Assembly (NCBI GenBank): GCA_903905455.1
Contig: CAIVGN010000189.1
Coordinates: 114,741 to 178,740, forward strand
Reading direction: 5' to 3'
Length of the DNA stretch: 64,000 nucleotides
Source: an uncultured Archangium sp.
GTDB lineage: Bacteria; Myxococcota; Myxococcia; Myxococcales; Myxococcaceae
Positions 36,248 to 53,524 of the stretch are shown in pieces. The notes under the pieces are model-generated. The model saw only the letters and a list, made by a program, of their open reading frames with translations. It made no database searches and was not told where the DNA came from. Position 1 is the stretch's first letter, and every line of letters begins with the position of its first letter. A program made the translations under genes and the position numbers.

Positions 36248-36274
36248 CGAGCCGCGAGCGACCCTCGCGGCTCG
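36248..36274. terminator. Hairpin between convergent nuoB and thioesterase genes
   Basis: A perfect 11-bp stem (36248-36258 with 36264-36274) with a 5-nt loop. The T-rich flank after it (AGTCGTTTCT) is weak, so it may serve both converging transcripts. Confidence 0.5.
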
Positions 36275-36282
36275 AGTCGTTT

Positions 36283-36750
36283 CTACCAGCGGTGGTACGC
36301 CGGGTGGCCTTCCTTCACCGCGACGAAGGTGCCCCGGCAGGTGCCGCGAACCTTGCCCTGCGCCTCGAGCACGCCCTCCACCACGCAGCGGTCGTCCGTC
36401 GCCTCGACGACCCGGGCGGTCAGGGTCACGGGCTGGTCGGTGGGGCACGGGCGCTTGAGCACGATGGCGTAGTCCGCCGTCACCGTGCAGGGGGGCGTGG
36501 CCGCGCCGCTGACCTTCATCAGGTGGTGGGCCGCCGTCCAGTTGCAGTGGCAGTCGAGCAGCGTCCCCACGATGCCGCCGCTGAGCACGCCGGGGAACGC
36601 CTCGTGGTGCGGCTCGGGCCTCCAGGTGGCCACCACGGCGTCCCCCTGGGCGAAGCTGCGCACGCGCAGGCCCTTCTGGTTGCTCGGCCCGCAGCCGAAG
36701 CAGGCGTTGTGAGGCGCGTAGGTCTCCTGGAGGCTCTTGCCGTCGGTCAT
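36283..36750 (-). CDS. PaaI-like hotdog thioesterase
   Basis: 155 residues. A hotdog-fold acyl-CoA thioesterase: N-terminal CFGCGPSNQKGL, then HHEAFPGVLSGGIVGTLLDCHCNW (here seen as the GGIVGTLLD helix with the usual Asp) and VTADYAIVLKRPCP. Its start ATG overlaps the stop of the lytic transglycosylase by four bases (ATGA), so it is the last gene of that operon. The acyl substrate is unknown. Confidence 0.8.
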   Translation of the reverse strand: MTDGKSLQETYAPHNACFGCGPSNQKGLRVRSFAQGDAVVATWRPEPHHEAFPGVLSGGIVGTLLDCHCNWTAAHHLMKVSGAATPPCTVTADYAIVLKRPCPTDQPVTLTARVVEATDDRCVVEGVLEAQGKVRGTCRGTFVAVKEGHPAYHRW

Positions 36751-37415
36751 CGACCGGCAGTGTCGCCAAAGGACTCGCGCGAGGCCAGCGTCCAGTCGCC
36801 CGGCTCTCCGTGCGCCCGCTTGAGCATCGAATACTCGCGGCGCACGGCGTTCACGTAGTTCACCCAGGCGTCGGTGCTGCCCAGCTTCAGGCCGCCGATC
36901 AACCGGTTGGGCCCCGCGTTGTAGGCCATCAACGCGAGATCGAGGCGGCCCCGGAAGAGCTCGCGCAGGTACTTGAGGTACCGCACCCCGAGCCGAACGT
37001 TGAGCGAAGGGTCTGCCTCGAGCTCGGTTCGGCTGAGCTTCACGCCCTCGCGCTGGGCCACCCAGGTCAGGGTGGTCGGCCGCAGCTGCATGAGCCCGCT
37101 TGCGCCTACCACCGAGGTGGCGTGCTGCTGGAACTCAGACTCGACCTCGATCAGCGCCACTACCAGCAACGGGTCGAGGCCCGCCGCCTGCGACTCCTCG
37201 GCGATCGCCGTCGCCACGTGGCCGCGCAGCTCGATGCCCCAGCCCGGCGCGCGCTGGCGCAGCACCGCTTCAATGCGGGCGAAATCGGGGTGGCGCACCG
37301 GCCCCACGCCCTCGACCTGCAGCGAGGTCGGTGCGGGAGGCACCGCCAGCGGCTGAAGGCACCAGCCAACGATGGCGAGGCTCGCCATCACCACCGCTGG
37401 CAGGGCCCACTTCAC
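36747..37415 (-). CDS. Lytic transglycosylase (SLT domain), membrane-anchored
   Basis: 222 residues. An N-terminal hydrophobic segment (ALPAVVMASLAIVGWCL) anchors or exports it. The SLT domain shows the catalytic Glu (E92, in ALIEVESEF), GASGLMQLRP (104-113) and AYNAGP (164-169), the classic goose-lysozyme-like set that cleaves peptidoglycan to 1,6-anhydro products. GTG 37415 overlaps the stop of the preceding phasin-like gene (GTGA); its own stop overlaps the thioesterase start. A cell-wall enzyme among granule-protein genes is unusual. Confidence 0.88.
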   Translation of the reverse strand: MKWALPAVVMASLAIVGWCLQPLAVPPAPTSLQVEGVGPVRHPDFARIEAVLRQRAPGWGIELRGHVATAIAEESQAAGLDPLLVVALIEVESEFQQHATSVVGASGLMQLRPTTLTWVAQREGVKLSRTELEADPSLNVRLGVRYLKYLRELFRGRLDLALMAYNAGPNRLIGGLKLGSTDAWVNYVNAVRREYSMLKRAHGEPGDWTLASRESFGDTAGR

Positions 37416-37693
37416 TTCGTCAGCGCCTCGACTCGGCGAGTCAGCGACTCGAGCCGGGCATTGAGCTGGACCACCTCGGAGTGCCGGGGCACCTTGAGGT
37501 GGGCGACGGAGGTCTTGACCACGTCCTCGAGGCGGCGCTCGAGATCCTTGCGCTGGCTGGCGAGGCGCTCACTGAGCTTGCGCGCCTCGTCCTGGCTGAC
37601 GCCCTGGACCCGGGAGAGGAGCTTCTGCGCTTCCTCTTCCGCGCCCGCCACGGTGGTCAACGCCTGTCCCCAGATCTGTTGGAAGAACTCCAT
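37412..37693 (-). CDS. Small coiled-coil protein, phasin-like
   Basis: 93 residues, all helical, with heptad-type spacing (LSERLASQRKDLERRLEDVV, ending LNARLESLTRRVEALTK). The terminal NARLESLTRRVEAL resembles the short leucine-zipper tail of PhaI/PhaF-type phasins that coat polyhydroxyalkanoate granules. GGAGG precedes the ATG. It is 50 nt after the larger phasin-like gene and overlaps the transglycosylase start. No PHA synthase lies in the window, so a granule role is tentative. Confidence 0.6.
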   Translation of the reverse strand: MEFFQQIWGQALTTVAGAEEEAQKLLSRVQGVSQDEARKLSERLASQRKDLERRLEDVVKTSVAHLKVPRHSEVVQLNARLESLTRRVEALTK

Positions 37694-37743
37694 GACGTAC
37701 CTCCAACCACATGTAGCGAGAGGCGTTCAAGCCCCTCGGTCGA

Positions 37744-38121
37744 TCAAGCGGAGGGCGCGGCGCTCTTCTTCGAAGCGAGCGTGTCAATCTTCTTCGAGAG
37801 GCGCACAAGCTCCCGATTCAACTCGGCAATCTCCGAGCGCGTGGCAACCCCGAGCACGCCGAGCACCTGCTCCTGGAGCCCGTCGAGGCGCTTCTTGACC
37901 TCGGTGCTCGCCACGGCAGCCTGCTTGCCGATCTTCTTGACCTGCTTGCCGCTGCGCACGCCGCGGATCAGCGACTCGATCTCCTTCTGCTGCGCGCGGC
38001 CGCGCTTGACGAGTTCCTTCTCGAAGGTGGCCAGGCGCTTCCGCGCGTCCTCCAACTGAGTGACGACCAGCGACTGCACATCAGCAACGGGCGACGACGA
38101 GACGTTCTGCTTGCGAGCCAT
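37744..38121 (-). CDS. Phasin family protein
   Basis: 125 residues, helical. The N-terminal QLEDARKRLATFEKELVKRG and the C-terminal LGVATRSEIAELNRELVRLSKKID match the phasin (PhaF/PhaI-like) pattern, in which a TR-S/D-I-x-x-L-N motif precedes the oligomerisation zipper. GGGAGG precedes the ATG at 38121. A good promoter overlapped by an inverted repeat lies upstream (38148-38181). It leads the four-gene operon phasin, phasin, transglycosylase, thioesterase. Confidence 0.7.
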   Translation of the reverse strand: MARKQNVSSSPVADVQSLVVTQLEDARKRLATFEKELVKRGRAQQKEIESLIRGVRSGKQVKKIGKQAAVASTEVKKRLDGLQEQVLGVLGVATRSEIAELNRELVRLSKKIDTLASKKSAAPSA

Positions 38122-38147
38122 GTGAGGCCTCCCTGAGAGTGAATGAC

Positions 38148-38181
38148 GCGCTGCATATAACGCAGCGCATCAATCAAGCAA
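38148..38181 (-). promoter_or_regulatory. Phasin operon promoter with a palindrome over the -10
   Basis: -35 TTGCTT (38176-38181) and -10 TATATG (38154-38159) are 16 nt apart. A perfect 7-bp inverted repeat (GCGCTGC 38148-38154 and GCAGCGC 38162-38168, 7-nt spacer) brackets the -10, which could be an operator for a repressor. Confidence 0.5.
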
Positions 38182-38196
38182 GGGACCCCCGGCAAA

Positions 38197-38230
38197 CAAA
38201 AAGGGCGGCCTCCCGGAGGAGACCGCCCGT
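38197..38230 (-). terminator. Rho-independent terminator of the rplJ-rplL-rpoB-rpoC operon
   Basis: On the minus strand a GGGCGG-type stem (38215-38228 with 38203-38213, one bulge) is followed by TTTTTGTTT, 25-60 nt after the rpoC stop. Confidence 0.8.
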
Positions 38231-38255
38231 TTCACTTCAGTGCGTCAGGCCCGGC

Positions 38256-42479
<4,224 letters not shown>

Positions 42480-42544
42480 GGATTCACCTGGAGCAGAGAG
42501 TTCTTCTTAAGCAATGATTTCGAAATGACGCGTGACCCTTTCGG

Positions 42545-46753
<4,209 letters not shown>

Positions 46754-46788
46754 TCGCTTCTCCAGAAAACAGGCACTCAATACGGGCA

Positions 46789-46821
46789 GAGCCGGTGACC
46801 CTTACTTGGAGTCACCGGCTC
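46789..46821 (-). terminator. rplL-rpoB intergenic attenuator-like hairpin
   Basis: A perfect 11-bp stem (46789-46799 with 46811-46821), 11-nt loop, no U-run. In other bacteria an attenuator or RNase-processing hairpin at this junction lowers rpoBC expression relative to L7/L12; that role is inferred here. Confidence 0.5.
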
Positions 46822-46846
46822 GCCCAGGAACCGACTTTCGAAACGA

Positions 46847-47218
46847 TTACTTCAGCTCGACCGTCGCGCCGGCCGCCGCGAGCTTGTCCTTCATCTTCGC
46901 GGACTCTTCCTTGTTCACGCCTTCCTTCACCGTCTTGGGGGCGCCCTCGACGAGGTCCTTGGCCTCCTTGAGGCCCAGGCCGGTCAGCTCGCGGATGACC
47001 TTGATGACGTCGATCTTCTTGTCGCCAGCCTTCGCGAGGACGACCGTGAACTCGGTCTTCTCCTCGACGGCGGCCGCAGGGCCGGCCGCGGGACCAGCAA
47101 CGGCAACAGCCGCCGCCGCAGAAACGCCCCACTTGGTCTCGAGCTGCTTCACCAGGTCGGCCGCTTCGAGAACCGTGAGGCTCGAGAGCGAGTCGACGAT
47201 CGCGTTGATGTCTGCCAT
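46847..47218 (-). CDS. rplL: 50S ribosomal protein L7/L12
   Basis: 123 residues. N-terminal dimerisation helices ([23 protein letters not shown]), an Ala/Gly/Pro-rich hinge, and the C-terminal factor-binding domain ([36 protein letters not shown]). It forms the stalk that recruits elongation factors. AAGGAAG precedes the ATG. It lies 53 nt after rplJ in the same transcript. Confidence 0.98.
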   Translation of the reverse strand: MADINAIVDSLSSLTVLEAADLVKQLETKWGVSAAAAVAVAGPAAGPAAAVEEKTEFTVVLAKAGDKKIDVIKVIRELTGLGLKEAKDLVEGAPKTVKEGVNKEESAKMKDKLAAAGATVELK

Positions 47219-47271
47219 GACTTTTCTTCCTTCGAATGAACTGCGGTTAGGAGTTGATGAAACGGGTTTGG

Positions 47272-47784
47272 TTACGCCTTCTCAGACTTCGCCTTGATGA
47301 CGCGGGCCAGGGCACCGCCCGGCTCGTTGATCGTGCGGACAAGCTTCGTCGCAGGCTGGTTGATCATGCTGAGGATCGTCGCGCGCAGTTCGTTGAGACC
47401 CGGCAACTTCGCCAGTGCCTGAACGCCCGCCTTGTCGATCTTCTGGCCCTGAACAACACCCGACCGAATCTTGACGGTCTCCAGATCCTTCACGAACTCC
47501 GACAGGATCTTCGCCGGAGCAACGACGTCGTCGTAGCTGATGGCAACAGCCACCGGCCCCACGAAGTCGTCGGAGATCTTCTCGACCGAGGTGCCCTTCG
47601 CGGCGCGACGCGCCAGCGTGTTCTTCAGCACCTTCCACTCGACCTTACCGTCGCGCAGCTTCTTGCGAAGCCGATTGACGGTGTCCACGTCGAGCTTGTT
47701 GAACTCCGCGACAATGACACCCTTCGCACGGGTGAACTTGTCGGTGAGCTCCTTGATCAGCTCTTCTTTCTCGCTCTTGAGCAT
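47272..47784 (-). CDS. rplJ: 50S ribosomal protein L10
   Basis: 170 residues. L10 signatures include an N-terminal rRNA-binding half ([29 protein letters not shown] written here as [19 protein letters not shown]) and a C-terminal helix that binds L7/L12. ATG 47784 is chosen because GGAGGT lies 6 nt upstream; the frame runs on upstream without coding character. It is the first gene after a promoter and a ~300-nt leader (47785-48080), which may hold the L10 autoregulatory site. Confidence 0.97.
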   Translation of the reverse strand: MLKSEKEELIKELTDKFTRAKGVIVAEFNKLDVDTVNRLRKKLRDGKVEWKVLKNTLARRAAKGTSVEKISDDFVGPVAVAISYDDVVAPAKILSEFVKDLETVKIRSGVVQGQKIDKAGVQALAKLPGLNELRATILSMINQPATKLVRTINEPGGALARVIKAKSEKA

Positions 47785-48080
47785 TTGTACACCTCCTTCC
47801 GTCTTTGACATCCCGGCAAAGCAAAATGCAGGAGCGAGAATGAATCGTGAGGCGAAGTCGGGCTCCCGCCCGTCTCTCTCACCGCTCCCCGTCTCGGCAG
47901 GGCAGCCCGAAAAGGCCACCGTTTAAGCCCTGTCGCTTCCGCCCGGCGGCTCCCCCTCATCGGGTTGCCAAGAGCCGCCGTGCTTCGTCGCCAGGACCCC
48001 TGCTGTCTTCGTCCAGGGTCTATTCGTTTGAGTTGACGCGTCCGGAACGGGTTGTTCCTTGGCGTCGTGATTGCAAAGCC
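47785..48080 (-). promoter_or_regulatory. Long 5' leader of rplJ, candidate L10-binding autoregulatory RNA
   Basis: About 300 nt with no gene lie between the rplJ promoter and the rplJ ATG. The region can form a hairpin (47944-47951 with 47973-47980, 8 bp) plus other GC-rich pairing around 47995-48020. In many bacteria this leader binds L10 to repress the operon; the kink-turn itself could not be confirmed by eye. Confidence 0.45.
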
Positions 48081-48087
48081 CGCCGCG

Positions 48088-48115
48088 CTTACACGACGGG
48101 TGGGACTCGTGTCAA
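48088..48115 (-). promoter_or_regulatory. Promoter of the rplJ-rplL-rpoB-rpoC operon
   Basis: On the minus strand a perfect -35 TTGACA (48110-48115) and a -10 TGTAAG (48088-48093) are spaced 16 nt apart, directly downstream of the rplA terminator. Initiation is predicted near 48081. Confidence 0.65.
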
Positions 48116-48131
48116 CACCATGAAACGCAAA

Positions 48132-48164
48132 GCGCCTCGCCGGGTCAGCCGATCGGCGAGGCGC
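48132..48164 (-). terminator. Terminator after rplA
   Basis: A perfect 11-bp stem (48132-48142 with 48154-48164), 11-nt loop, followed on the minus strand by TTTGCGTTTC. It ends 18 nt after the rplA stop and separates the rplK-rplA unit from the rplJ promoter. Confidence 0.65.
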
Positions 48165-48182
48165 CAGGGGTTCAGCGAGCGC

Positions 48183-48890
<708 letters not shown>

Positions 48891-48934
48891 GGTGGAGCCT
48901 TTTTTCTAGAAAGAGGTGGAGAGAGAGGGACCGC

Positions 48935-49378
48935 TCAGAGGACCTGGATGCCCATCGAACGGGCCGTACCGGCGATCGTCCGCATGCACGCCTCGATGCT
49001 GCCGGCGGTGGTGTCCACGATCTTCAGCTTCGCGATCTCTTCGACCTGCTTCTGGGTCACCTTGCCGACGATTTCCTTGCCCGACTTCTTGGCGCCCGAG
49101 CCCTTCTTCTTGTCGGTGTGCAGGCCGGCAGCCTTCTTCAGGAGCACCGACGCGGGAGGCGTCTTGAGCTCGAAGGTGAAGGAGCGGTCGGCGTACACGG
49201 TGATGATCACGGGGATGATCATCCCGTCCTTCATCGCCTGCTGGGTCTTGGCGTTGAACTGCTTGCAGAACTCCATGATGTTCACGCCCATCTGACCGAG
49301 GGCGGGACCAATCGGGGGAGCCGGGTTGGCCTTCCCGGCGGGGATCTGCAGCTTGACCTGTCCTGTAATCTTCTTCAT
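48935..49378 (-). CDS. rplK: 50S ribosomal protein L11
   Basis: 147 residues. The thiostrepton-binding N-terminal half ([19 protein letters not shown] and [11 protein letters not shown]) and the rRNA-binding C-terminal half ([15 protein letters not shown] end, here [12 protein letters not shown]) are intact. GGGAG lies 8 nt before the ATG. It follows nusG by 95 nt. Confidence 0.98.
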   Translation of the reverse strand: MKKITGQVKLQIPAGKANPAPPIGPALGQMGVNIMEFCKQFNAKTQQAMKDGMIIPVIITVYADRSFTFELKTPPASVLLKKAAGLHTDKKKGSGAKKSGKEIVGKVTQKQVEEIAKLKIVDTTAGSIEACMRTIAGTARSMGIQVL

Positions 49379-49473
49379 GTGAACTTCTCCCGTGGTTCAA
49401 GCGGCGGCTTGCGGCCGCCTCCCACGCTGGTGGATACCGCTGCGGCAACTGCGACTGCGACTGCGACGACTGC

Positions 49474-50034
49474 TTAACCGGTGGTCTTCTCGACCTGCAT
49501 GAAGTCGAGCTCGACGGGGGTGGAGCGGCCGAAGATGCTGACGAGCACCTTGACGCGACCCTTCTCGGGGTTGACCTCTTCGATGGTGCCGTTGAAGTTG
49601 GCGAAGGGGCCGTCGATGACGCGCACCGTGTCGCCCTCGTCGTACTGCACCTTGGGCTTGGGCCGCATGGTGCCTTCGGAGAGCTGGGTGGTGAGGCGCT
49701 CGACTTCGGCCTGGCGCAGGGGCGGCGGATCGTCCTGGCCCACGGCGCCGAGGAAGCCGGTCACCTTGGGGGTGTTCTTCACCAGGCTCTTGGTGCGGTT
49801 GTTCATCGCCATGTGCACGAGGATGTAGCCGGGCATGGTCTTGCGGCGCGTGGTGCGCTTCTGCCCGTCCCGCATCTCGACCACCTGCTCGGTGGGCACG
49901 AGGATCTCGCCGAAGAACTCCTGCATGTTCTCGAGCTTGATCTTGTCTTCGAGGCTCTTCTTCGCCTTGCCCTCGAAGTTCGAATAGGTGTGGACGACGA
50001 ACCACTTCTTCTCGGTGTTCTCTTCGGTGCTCAT
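49474..50034 (-). CDS. nusG: Transcription termination/antitermination factor NusG
   Basis: 186 residues. NGN domain ([28 protein letters not shown]) and C-terminal KOW motif ([22 protein letters not shown], seen in part). It binds RNA polymerase to stimulate elongation and links to Rho or S10. The ATG at 50034 overlaps the secE stop (TGATG), so translation is coupled. Confidence 0.97.
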   Translation of the reverse strand: MSTEENTEKKWFVVHTYSNFEGKAKKSLEDKIKLENMQEFFGEILVPTEQVVEMRDGQKRTTRRKTMPGYILVHMAMNNRTKSLVKNTPKVTGFLGAVGQDDPPPLRQAEVERLTTQLSEGTMRPKPKVQYDEGDTVRVIDGPFANFNGTIEEVNPEKGRVKVLVSIFGRSTPVELDFMQVEKTTG

Positions 50035-50474
50035 CACAACGACCCCCAGAGCTTGGGCAACCAGACGACCATCAGCTTGTAGCTGAGGGTGTCCATGCCG
50101 AAGAGGATGATCGCGGCGACCAGCGAGGCGACGACGACCGCCATGGTGGAGACGCGGACGTCTTCCCACGAGGGCCAGGTCACGCGCATCAGCTCGGTCG
50201 CGACCTCGAGCGAGAGGGTCTTCACTTTGGCGTTGGTCCAGGCGTAGCCGGCGAGGCCGGCGGTCAGCACGAAGCCGACGAGGTCCGCCAGCTTGATGCC
50301 GGCGCCCGCGATGATCTCGGTGTTCGCGAGACCAGCCTGGGACAACACCAGCTCCACCAGGCGCCCCAAGAAGAGCGTCAAGATGAGGCCGAACACGAGG
50401 TAGCTCACGACAACGAGTCGCCGCGGGTCCATCTCCGCGCGGTTGGCTTGCTGGCTCGCTTCAGTCGCCGACAT
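50034..50474 (-). CDS. secE: Preprotein translocase subunit SecE
   Basis: 146 residues. It has three membrane segments like E. coli Sec[18 protein letters not shown], then [16 protein letters not shown], then the conserved C-terminal unit with [17 protein letters not shown] before helix [20 protein letters not shown] 50474 is chosen (CGGAG 9 nt upstream); the frame continues upstream over the tRNA. It is coupled to nusG. Confidence 0.93.
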   Translation of the reverse strand: MSATEASQQANRAEMDPRRLVVVSYLVFGLILTLFLGRLVELVLSQAGLANTEIIAGAGIKLADLVGFVLTAGLAGYAWTNAKVKTLSLEVATELMRVTWPSWEDVRVSTMAVVVASLVAAIILFGMDTLSYKLMVVWLPKLWGSL

Positions 50475-50570
50475 TTCGGGACTCCGTTTTCCTGAAGAAC
50501 AACAAACAGAAACCTCGAACGCCGGTCGGACCATTTCCGACCGGCGCCCGAGTAGATTTCCTTCGAAAAC

Positions 50571-50646
50571 TGGCACGCCAGGCAGGATTTGAACCTGCAA
50601 CACGCGGTTTTGGAGACCGCTGCTCTACCATTGGAGCTACTGGCGT
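50571..50646 (-). tRNA. tRNA-Trp (anticodon CCA)
   Basis: A 76-nt cloverleaf with encoded CCA: acceptor ACGCCAG/CTGGCGT, D-arm CCAATGGTAGAG, anticodon loop CTCCAAA with CCA, and T-arm CAGGTTCAAATCCTG. It is placed between rpmG and secE as in several bacteria. Confidence 0.95.
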
Positions 50647-50665
50647 CCGTGGATGACGGCTCGAC

Positions 50666-50833
50666 TCAGCCGACCTTGCCTTCTTTGTGGTCGGTGTGCT
50701 TGCGGCACCGGCGGCAGAACTTGGACATTTCCAGCTTGTCCTGCTGCTTGCGACGATTCTTGGTCGTCACGTAGTTACGGTCCTTACAAACGGTGCACTC
50801 GAGCGAGATGAGGCTGCGGTTGCCCTTGGGCAT
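50666..50833 (-). CDS. rpmG: 50S ribosomal protein L33
   Basis: 55 residues. The zinc-ribbon version of L33, with C13-x2-C16 and C40-x2-C43 (ECTVCKD and FCRRCRKH) and the conserved NYVTTKNRR. Start ATG 50833, with AGGAG at 50840-50844 by eye on the minus strand. It lies upstream of tRNA-Trp and secE, and downstream of tuf and two GC-rich hairpins. Confidence 0.95.
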   Translation of the reverse strand: MPKGNRSLISLECTVCKDRNYVTTKNRRKQQDKLEMSKFCRRCRKHTDHKEGKVG

Positions 50834-50861
50834 GACACAACTCCTGGGAAAGATGACGACA

Positions 50862-50894
50862 GAGGGGAGGGCTCCCTGACAGAGCGCTCCCCTC
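50862..50894 (-). terminator. Hairpin between tuf and rpmG
   Basis: An 8-bp stem (50862-50869 with 50887-50894) after another short hairpin at 50904-50926; only a weak T-rich tail. It may attenuate transcription from tuf into rpmG. Confidence 0.4.
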
Positions 50895-50946
50895 GAGTCA
50901 AGAGGTGTGCCTCACAGAGACACACCCCACGGGCCTGGACTTCGAA

Positions 50947-52137
50947 TCAGGCGATGATGTCAGCAACGACGCCCGAGCCGACCGTACGACCACCCTCACG
51001 GATGGCGAAGCGGAGCTCCTTCTCCATCGCGATGGGCGTGATGAGCTCCACCTCGATGTTGGTGTTGTCGCCCGGCATGATCATTTCCACGCCCGGGTTG
51101 AGTTGCACGCTGCCGGTCACGTCCGTGGTGCGGAAGTAGAACTGGGGGCGGTAACCCTTGAAGAACGGCGTGTGACGACCACCCTCTTCCTTGGTCAGGA
51201 CGTAGATCTGCGCCTTGAACTTGGTGTGCGGGTTCACCGAGCCGGGCTTGGCGAACACCTGGCCGCGCTCGATGTCTTCGCGCTTGAGGCCACGAACGAG
51301 AGCGCCGATGTTGTCGCCGGCCATACCCTGGTCGAGGAGCTTCTTGAACATCTCGACGCCGGTGACGACGGTCTTCTGGGTGGCGCGGAGGCCGATGACT
51401 TCGACTTCTTCGCCGACCTTGACGATGCCACGCTCGACGCGGCCGGTGGCGACGGTGCCACGACCTTCGATCGAGAACACGTCTTCGACGGGCATCAGGA
51501 AGGGCTTGTCGATCGCACGAACCGGGTTCGGGATGTACGAGTCGACCGCTTCCATCAGCTTGAGGATCGCGGGCTCGCCGATTTCCGACATGTCGCCCTC
51601 GAGCGCCTTGAGCGCCGAGCCGGGGATCACGGGGATGGCGTCGCCGGGGAACTCGTACTTCTTGAGGAGGTCACGGATCTCCTCTTCGACGAGCTGCCGG
51701 AGTTCCGCGTCATCGAGCATGTCGACCTTGTTCAGGAAGACGACGATGTAGGGAACGCCGACCTGGCGGGCGAGGAGGATGTGCTCGCGGGTCTGGGGCA
51801 TCGGACCATCGGGCGCGCTGACGACCAGGATCGCGCCGTCCATCTGCGCGGCGCCGGTGATCATGTTCTTCACGTAGTCGGCGTGGCCGGGACAGTCGAC
51901 GTGGGCGTAGTGACGCGCCTTGGTCTGGTACTCGACGTGCGCGGTCGAGATCGTGATGCCGCGGGCGCGCTCTTCGGGCGCCTTGTCAATCTGGTCGTAC
52001 GCAAGGAAGGTGGCGCCGCCCGACTTCGCGAGAACCTTGGTGATGGCCGCGGTCAGGGTGGTCTTGCCGTGGTCAACGTGGCCGATCGTGCCGATGTTGA
52101 CGTGCGGCTTGTTTCTCTCGAACTTTTCCTTCGACAT
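50947..52137 (-). CDS. tuf: Elongation factor Tu
   Basis: 396 residues. GTPase motifs GHVDHGKT (G1), DCPGHADY (G3) and NKVDM (G4) are intact, followed by beta-barrel domains 2 and 3 that bind aminoacyl-tRNA. AGGAAG precedes the ATG. It is preceded by four tRNA genes in the same transcript, as in E. coli tufB. A second tuf copy elsewhere would be usual. Confidence 0.99.
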   Translation of the reverse strand: MSKEKFERNKPHVNIGTIGHVDHGKTTLTAAITKVLAKSGGATFLAYDQIDKAPEERARGITISTAHVEYQTKARHYAHVDCPGHADYVKNMITGAAQMDGAILVVSAPDGPMPQTREHILLARQVGVPYIVVFLNKVDMLDDAELRQLVEEEIRDLLKKYEFPGDAIPVIPGSALKALEGDMSEIGEPAILKLMEAVDSYIPNPVRAIDKPFLMPVEDVFSIEGRGTVATGRVERGIVKVGEEVEVIGLRATQKTVVTGVEMFKKLLDQGMAGDNIGALVRGLKREDIERGQVFAKPGSVNPHTKFKAQIYVLTKEEGGRHTPFFKGYRPQFYFRTTDVTGSVQLNPGVEMIMPGDNTNIEVELITPIAMEKELRFAIREGGRTVGSGVVADIIA

Positions 52138-52189
52138 GTCGGTCTTCCTTTTTCGTACGGCTTCGTGAGTTTGATGTGGCGACTACAAA

Positions 52190-52265
<76 letters not shown>

Positions 52266-52355
52266 ACTTCTTCTCTTCACTACACGTTCCGGCACATCGA
52301 CTTCAACTGCGACTTCGGTACAACTTCCTTCGACGACTTTTTTCTACTTCGAAGG

Positions 52356-52431
52356 TGGAGCGGGGAACGGGATTCGAACCCGCGACATTCAGCTTGGAAG
52401 GCTGACGCTCTACCAGCTGAGCTATCCCCGC
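52356..52431 (-). tRNA. tRNA-Gly (anticodon TCC)
   Basis: 76 nt with encoded CCA. Acceptor GCGGGGA/TCCCCGC, anticodon loop CTTCCAA with TCC, T-arm GGGTTCGAATCCC. Confidence 0.95.
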
Positions 52432-52474
52432 TTGAGTGGCCCGTGGGTCTGCTGCGTGCTGCTCGGTGCTGCTG

Positions 52475-52558
52475 TGGAGGGGGGTGGATTCGAACCACCG
52501 AAGGTCGAGGACCGACAGATTTACAGTCTGTTGCCGTTGGCCACTTGGCTACCCCTCC
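52475..52558 (-). tRNA. tRNA-Tyr (anticodon GTA)
   Basis: 84 nt, long variable arm as expected for a class II tRNA. Acceptor GGAGGGG/CCCCTCC, anticodon loop CTGTAAA with GTA, discriminator A. CCA is not encoded. Confidence 0.95.
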
Positions 52559-52606
52559 GGAGGGGTGCTGCCTATTCAGTTGTGCTTCGCCTCGACTCGA
52601 CTTCGT

Positions 52607-52679
52607 GGCCGGCGGCGGGAATCGAACCCGCGACCTACTGATTACAAATCAGGTGCTCTACCAGCTGAGCTACACCGGC
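52607..52679 (-). tRNA. tRNA-Thr (anticodon TGT)
   Basis: 73 nt. Acceptor GCCGGTG/CGCCGGC (one G-T pair), anticodon loop TTTGTAA with TGT, T-arm GCGGGTTCGATTCCCGC. CCA not encoded; the discriminator reads C, unusual for tRNA-Thr. First tRNA after the promoter. Confidence 0.92.
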
Positions 52680-52732
52680 AAGATTCCGAACTGCCTCAGG
52701 AAACCTGCCACCCGCCTGTCGAGGGGCGGCGC

Positions 52733-52762
52733 TCTCTATCCACGCAGGGTGTGGCAAGTCAA
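52733..52762 (-). promoter_or_regulatory. Strong stable-RNA promoter of the tRNA-tuf operon
   Basis: On the minus strand -35 TTGACT (52757-52762), 17-18 nt spacer, -10 ATAGAG/TAGAGA (52733-52739). The following discriminator is GC-rich (GCGCCGCCCC), a feature of promoters under stringent (ppGpp) control. Confidence 0.65.
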
Positions 52763-52786
52763 GGAGATCCCGGACGGGATGACGAT

Positions 52787-53524
52787 TCAGCCCCGCTGGC
52801 GGGCGATTTCGTACAGCAGGACGCCCGCGGAGACCGACGCGTTGAGGCTCCCGACCTGACCCGACATGGGGATGCGGACCTTGTAGTCGGCGTGGCCGAG
52901 CACGCCCTTGCGGACGCCCGCGCCCTCGGCGCCGATGATCACCGCCAGGGGGCCGGTGAGCTTGGCCTGCCAGGCGATCTCCTTGCCCTCGGGGTCGGCG
53001 GCGACGGTCCAGAAGCCGGCCTCCTTGAGCTCTTCCATGGCGCGGGAGAGGTTGGTGACGCGGGCGACCTCGATGTGGGAGGTGGCGCCGGCCGAAGACT
53101 TCACGGCGGTGGCGGTGACGCCCACGGCGCGGTCCTTCATGATCACCACGCCCTGGGCCCCGAAGGCGTAGGCGGAGCGGATGATGGCGCCGAGGTTGTG
53201 GGGGTCCTGGATGCCGTCGAGGAGGACGATGAGGGGCTGGCGGCCGCTCGACTTGGCCTTCTTGATGAGCTCGGCGAGGCCGATGTACTCGAAGTCCTTG
53301 ACCTCGGCGACGACGCCTTGGTGCACCCCACCCTCCGACAGGTGGTTGAGGCGATCGCGGTCGACCATCTCGAAGGGGATCTTCGCGGCCCGGGCGAGGT
53401 TCATCAGTTCGCCGGAGACGCGCTGGTTCAAGGCGCCGTCGGCGATGGCGAGACGCTCGATGGTGTGCGGGCTCGCGCGCAGGGCCTCGAGCACGGGATT
53501 GAGACCGAAGATGTAGATGCTCAC
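52787..53524 (-). CDS. rlmB: 23S rRNA 2'-O-ribose methyltransferase RlmB, SpoU/TrmH family
   Basis: 245 residues. An N-terminal L30e-like substrate-binding domain (YIFGLNPVLEALR) and a SPOUT trefoil-knot domain with NLGAIIRSA, IIGAEGAGV and SGQVGSLNASVSA, the three TrmH/SpoU motifs. It would methylate G2251 of 23S rRNA with SAM. GTG 53524 overlaps the preceding stop (GTGA) and has GGAGG upstream, hence coupled translation. It lies just upstream of the tRNA-tuf promoter. Confidence 0.93.
   Translation of the reverse strand: MSIYIFGLNPVLEALRASPHTIERLAIADGALNQRVSGELMNLARAAKIPFEMVDRDRLNHLSEGGVHQGVVAEVKDFEYIGLAELIKKAKSSGRQPLIVLLDGIQDPHNLGAIIRSAYAFGAQGVVIMKDRAVGVTATAVKSSAGATSHIEVARVTNLSRAMEELKEAGFWTVAADPEGKEIAWQAKLTGPLAVIIGAEGAGVRKGVLGHADYKVRIPMSGQVGSLNASVSAGVLLYEIARQRG

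Noticed and set aside
49440..49473. Short CTGCGACTGCGA-type repeats between rplK and nusG
   Set aside because: Only a few imperfect 6-bp units, low-complexity, with no evident role.
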